This document shows, piece after piece, positions 4,645-5,035 of a DNA stretch of 5,035 bases. Source of the DNA: Bacteriovoracaceae bacterium (lineage in GTDB: Bacteria > Bdellovibrionota > UBA1018). The notes under the pieces were generated by a model. It ran no database searches and was not told where the DNA came from. It saw nothing but the letters and a program-made list of their open reading frames with translations. The stretch lies in the NCBI GenBank assembly GCA_023250755.1, contig JAHFAC010000174.1, positions 1 to 5,035 of the forward strand, written 5' to 3'. A program made the translations under genes and the position numbers. Numbering within the stretch: position 1 is the stretch's first letter; every line of letters starts with the position of its first letter.

Positions 4645-5035
4645 GTGCACACTCCTGAAATAAAAATCCATGCCGTGGGGAAGAAATTTTCAGAACCACC
4701 AAACGAATTAGATGCTCAGTGGATTTTCAGAGATATTTCACTTGAAATTCAAAAAAATCAATCTATGGTGATGATGGGTCCCTCCGGAAGCGGGAAAAGT
4801 CTTTTGCTCAGAATCATAGCAGGGCTCACCGCACCAGATGAAGGCACTGTCACTGTGAAAAGCGGAAATCTAAGCATGCTTTTTCAAAAAAATGCGCTCT
4901 TTGATTCGCTCACTGCAGAAGAAAATCTCCTTCTTCCACTCAAAGAATGCAAAGGAATCATCGGGAAAAAAGCAAAATCTATTACACACCATTTTCTCTC
5001 AGAAGTAGAGCTCACTGGATCAGAAGATCTTTTTC
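4645..5035 (+). CDS. MlaF-like ABC transporter ATP-binding protein, 3' end outside the window
   Basis: The first 130 residues of an ABC ATPase are present, starting at GTG. Seen here are an N-terminal strand (IKIHAVGKKF, 6-15), the Walker A GPSGSGKS (45-52), the LLLRIIAGLTAPDEGTV segment (53-69) and the Q-loop MLFQKNALFDSLTAEENLLL (78-97) with Q81. The Q-loop text, especially FQ-x-x-ALFDSLT-x-x-EN, closely resembles MlaF/Ttg2A ATPases that power MlaE permeases and MCE proteins in phospholipid transport between inner and outer membranes. The signature motif, Walker B and H-loop lie beyond the window, so activity cannot be judged. It is the third gene of the tmk-holB cluster, with a 14-nt gap. 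A MlaE-like permease and an MCE protein would be expected downstream. Another ABC importer class is possible but less likely. Confidence 0.85.
   Translation, partial: MHTPEIKIHAVGKKFSEPPNELDAQWIFRDISLEIQKNQSMVMMGPSGSGKSLLLRIIAGLTAPDEGTVTVKSGNLSMLFQKNALFDSLTAEENLLLPLKECKGIIGKKAKSITHHFLSEVELTGSEDLF

Overview
The window looks like chromosome of a Gram-negative bacterium. It encodes an exported, probably outer-membrane barrel protein, an inner-membrane protein with a proline-rich periplasmic tail, and the start of an MlaF-like lipid-transport ATPase. The style of the barrel protein and of the GYF/TM/Pro-rich protein makes me think of Bdellovibrionota or another former deltaproteobacterial group. 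That placement is an inference, not a demonstration. All recognised genes are on the + strand.

Layout. Positions 1-501 hold the 3' part of a MNT/AbiEii-type nucleotidyltransferase gene, which contains a perfect 12-bp intragenic hairpin and ends in another inverted repeat. Positions 502-812 are non-coding: an AT-rich half, then a good extended -10 promoter (672-700) and a roughly 105-nt structured leader for the next gene. Positions 813-1685 encode a 290-aa signal-peptide-bearing barrel-like protein, followed by two hairpin terminators (1705-1729 and 1735-1777). Positions 1776-1945 are the most striking part of the window: an inverted repeat with perfect 57-bp arms around a 56-nt centre that itself holds an 8-bp hairpin, followed by eight T's.

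Positions 1992-2900 encode a GYF-domain, single-TM, proline-rich protein whose start codon has no Shine-Dalgarno sequence. Its best -10 box would give an almost leaderless mRNA. Positions 2938-3555 (tmk, thymidylate kinase), 3557-4630 (holB, DNA polymerase III delta') and 4645 to the window end (MlaF-like ABC ATPase) form a tight cluster with gaps of 1 and 14 nt. The last two genes have clear ribosome binding sites.

Function. tmk and holB supply dTTP synthesis and the clamp loader, a common bacterial pairing. The ATPase probably begins a lipid-trafficking module that continues beyond the window. The GYF protein may be an envelope-spanning scaffold. I see no complete new defence or mobile system here. 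The candidate for something undescribed is the long hairpin at 1776-1953.
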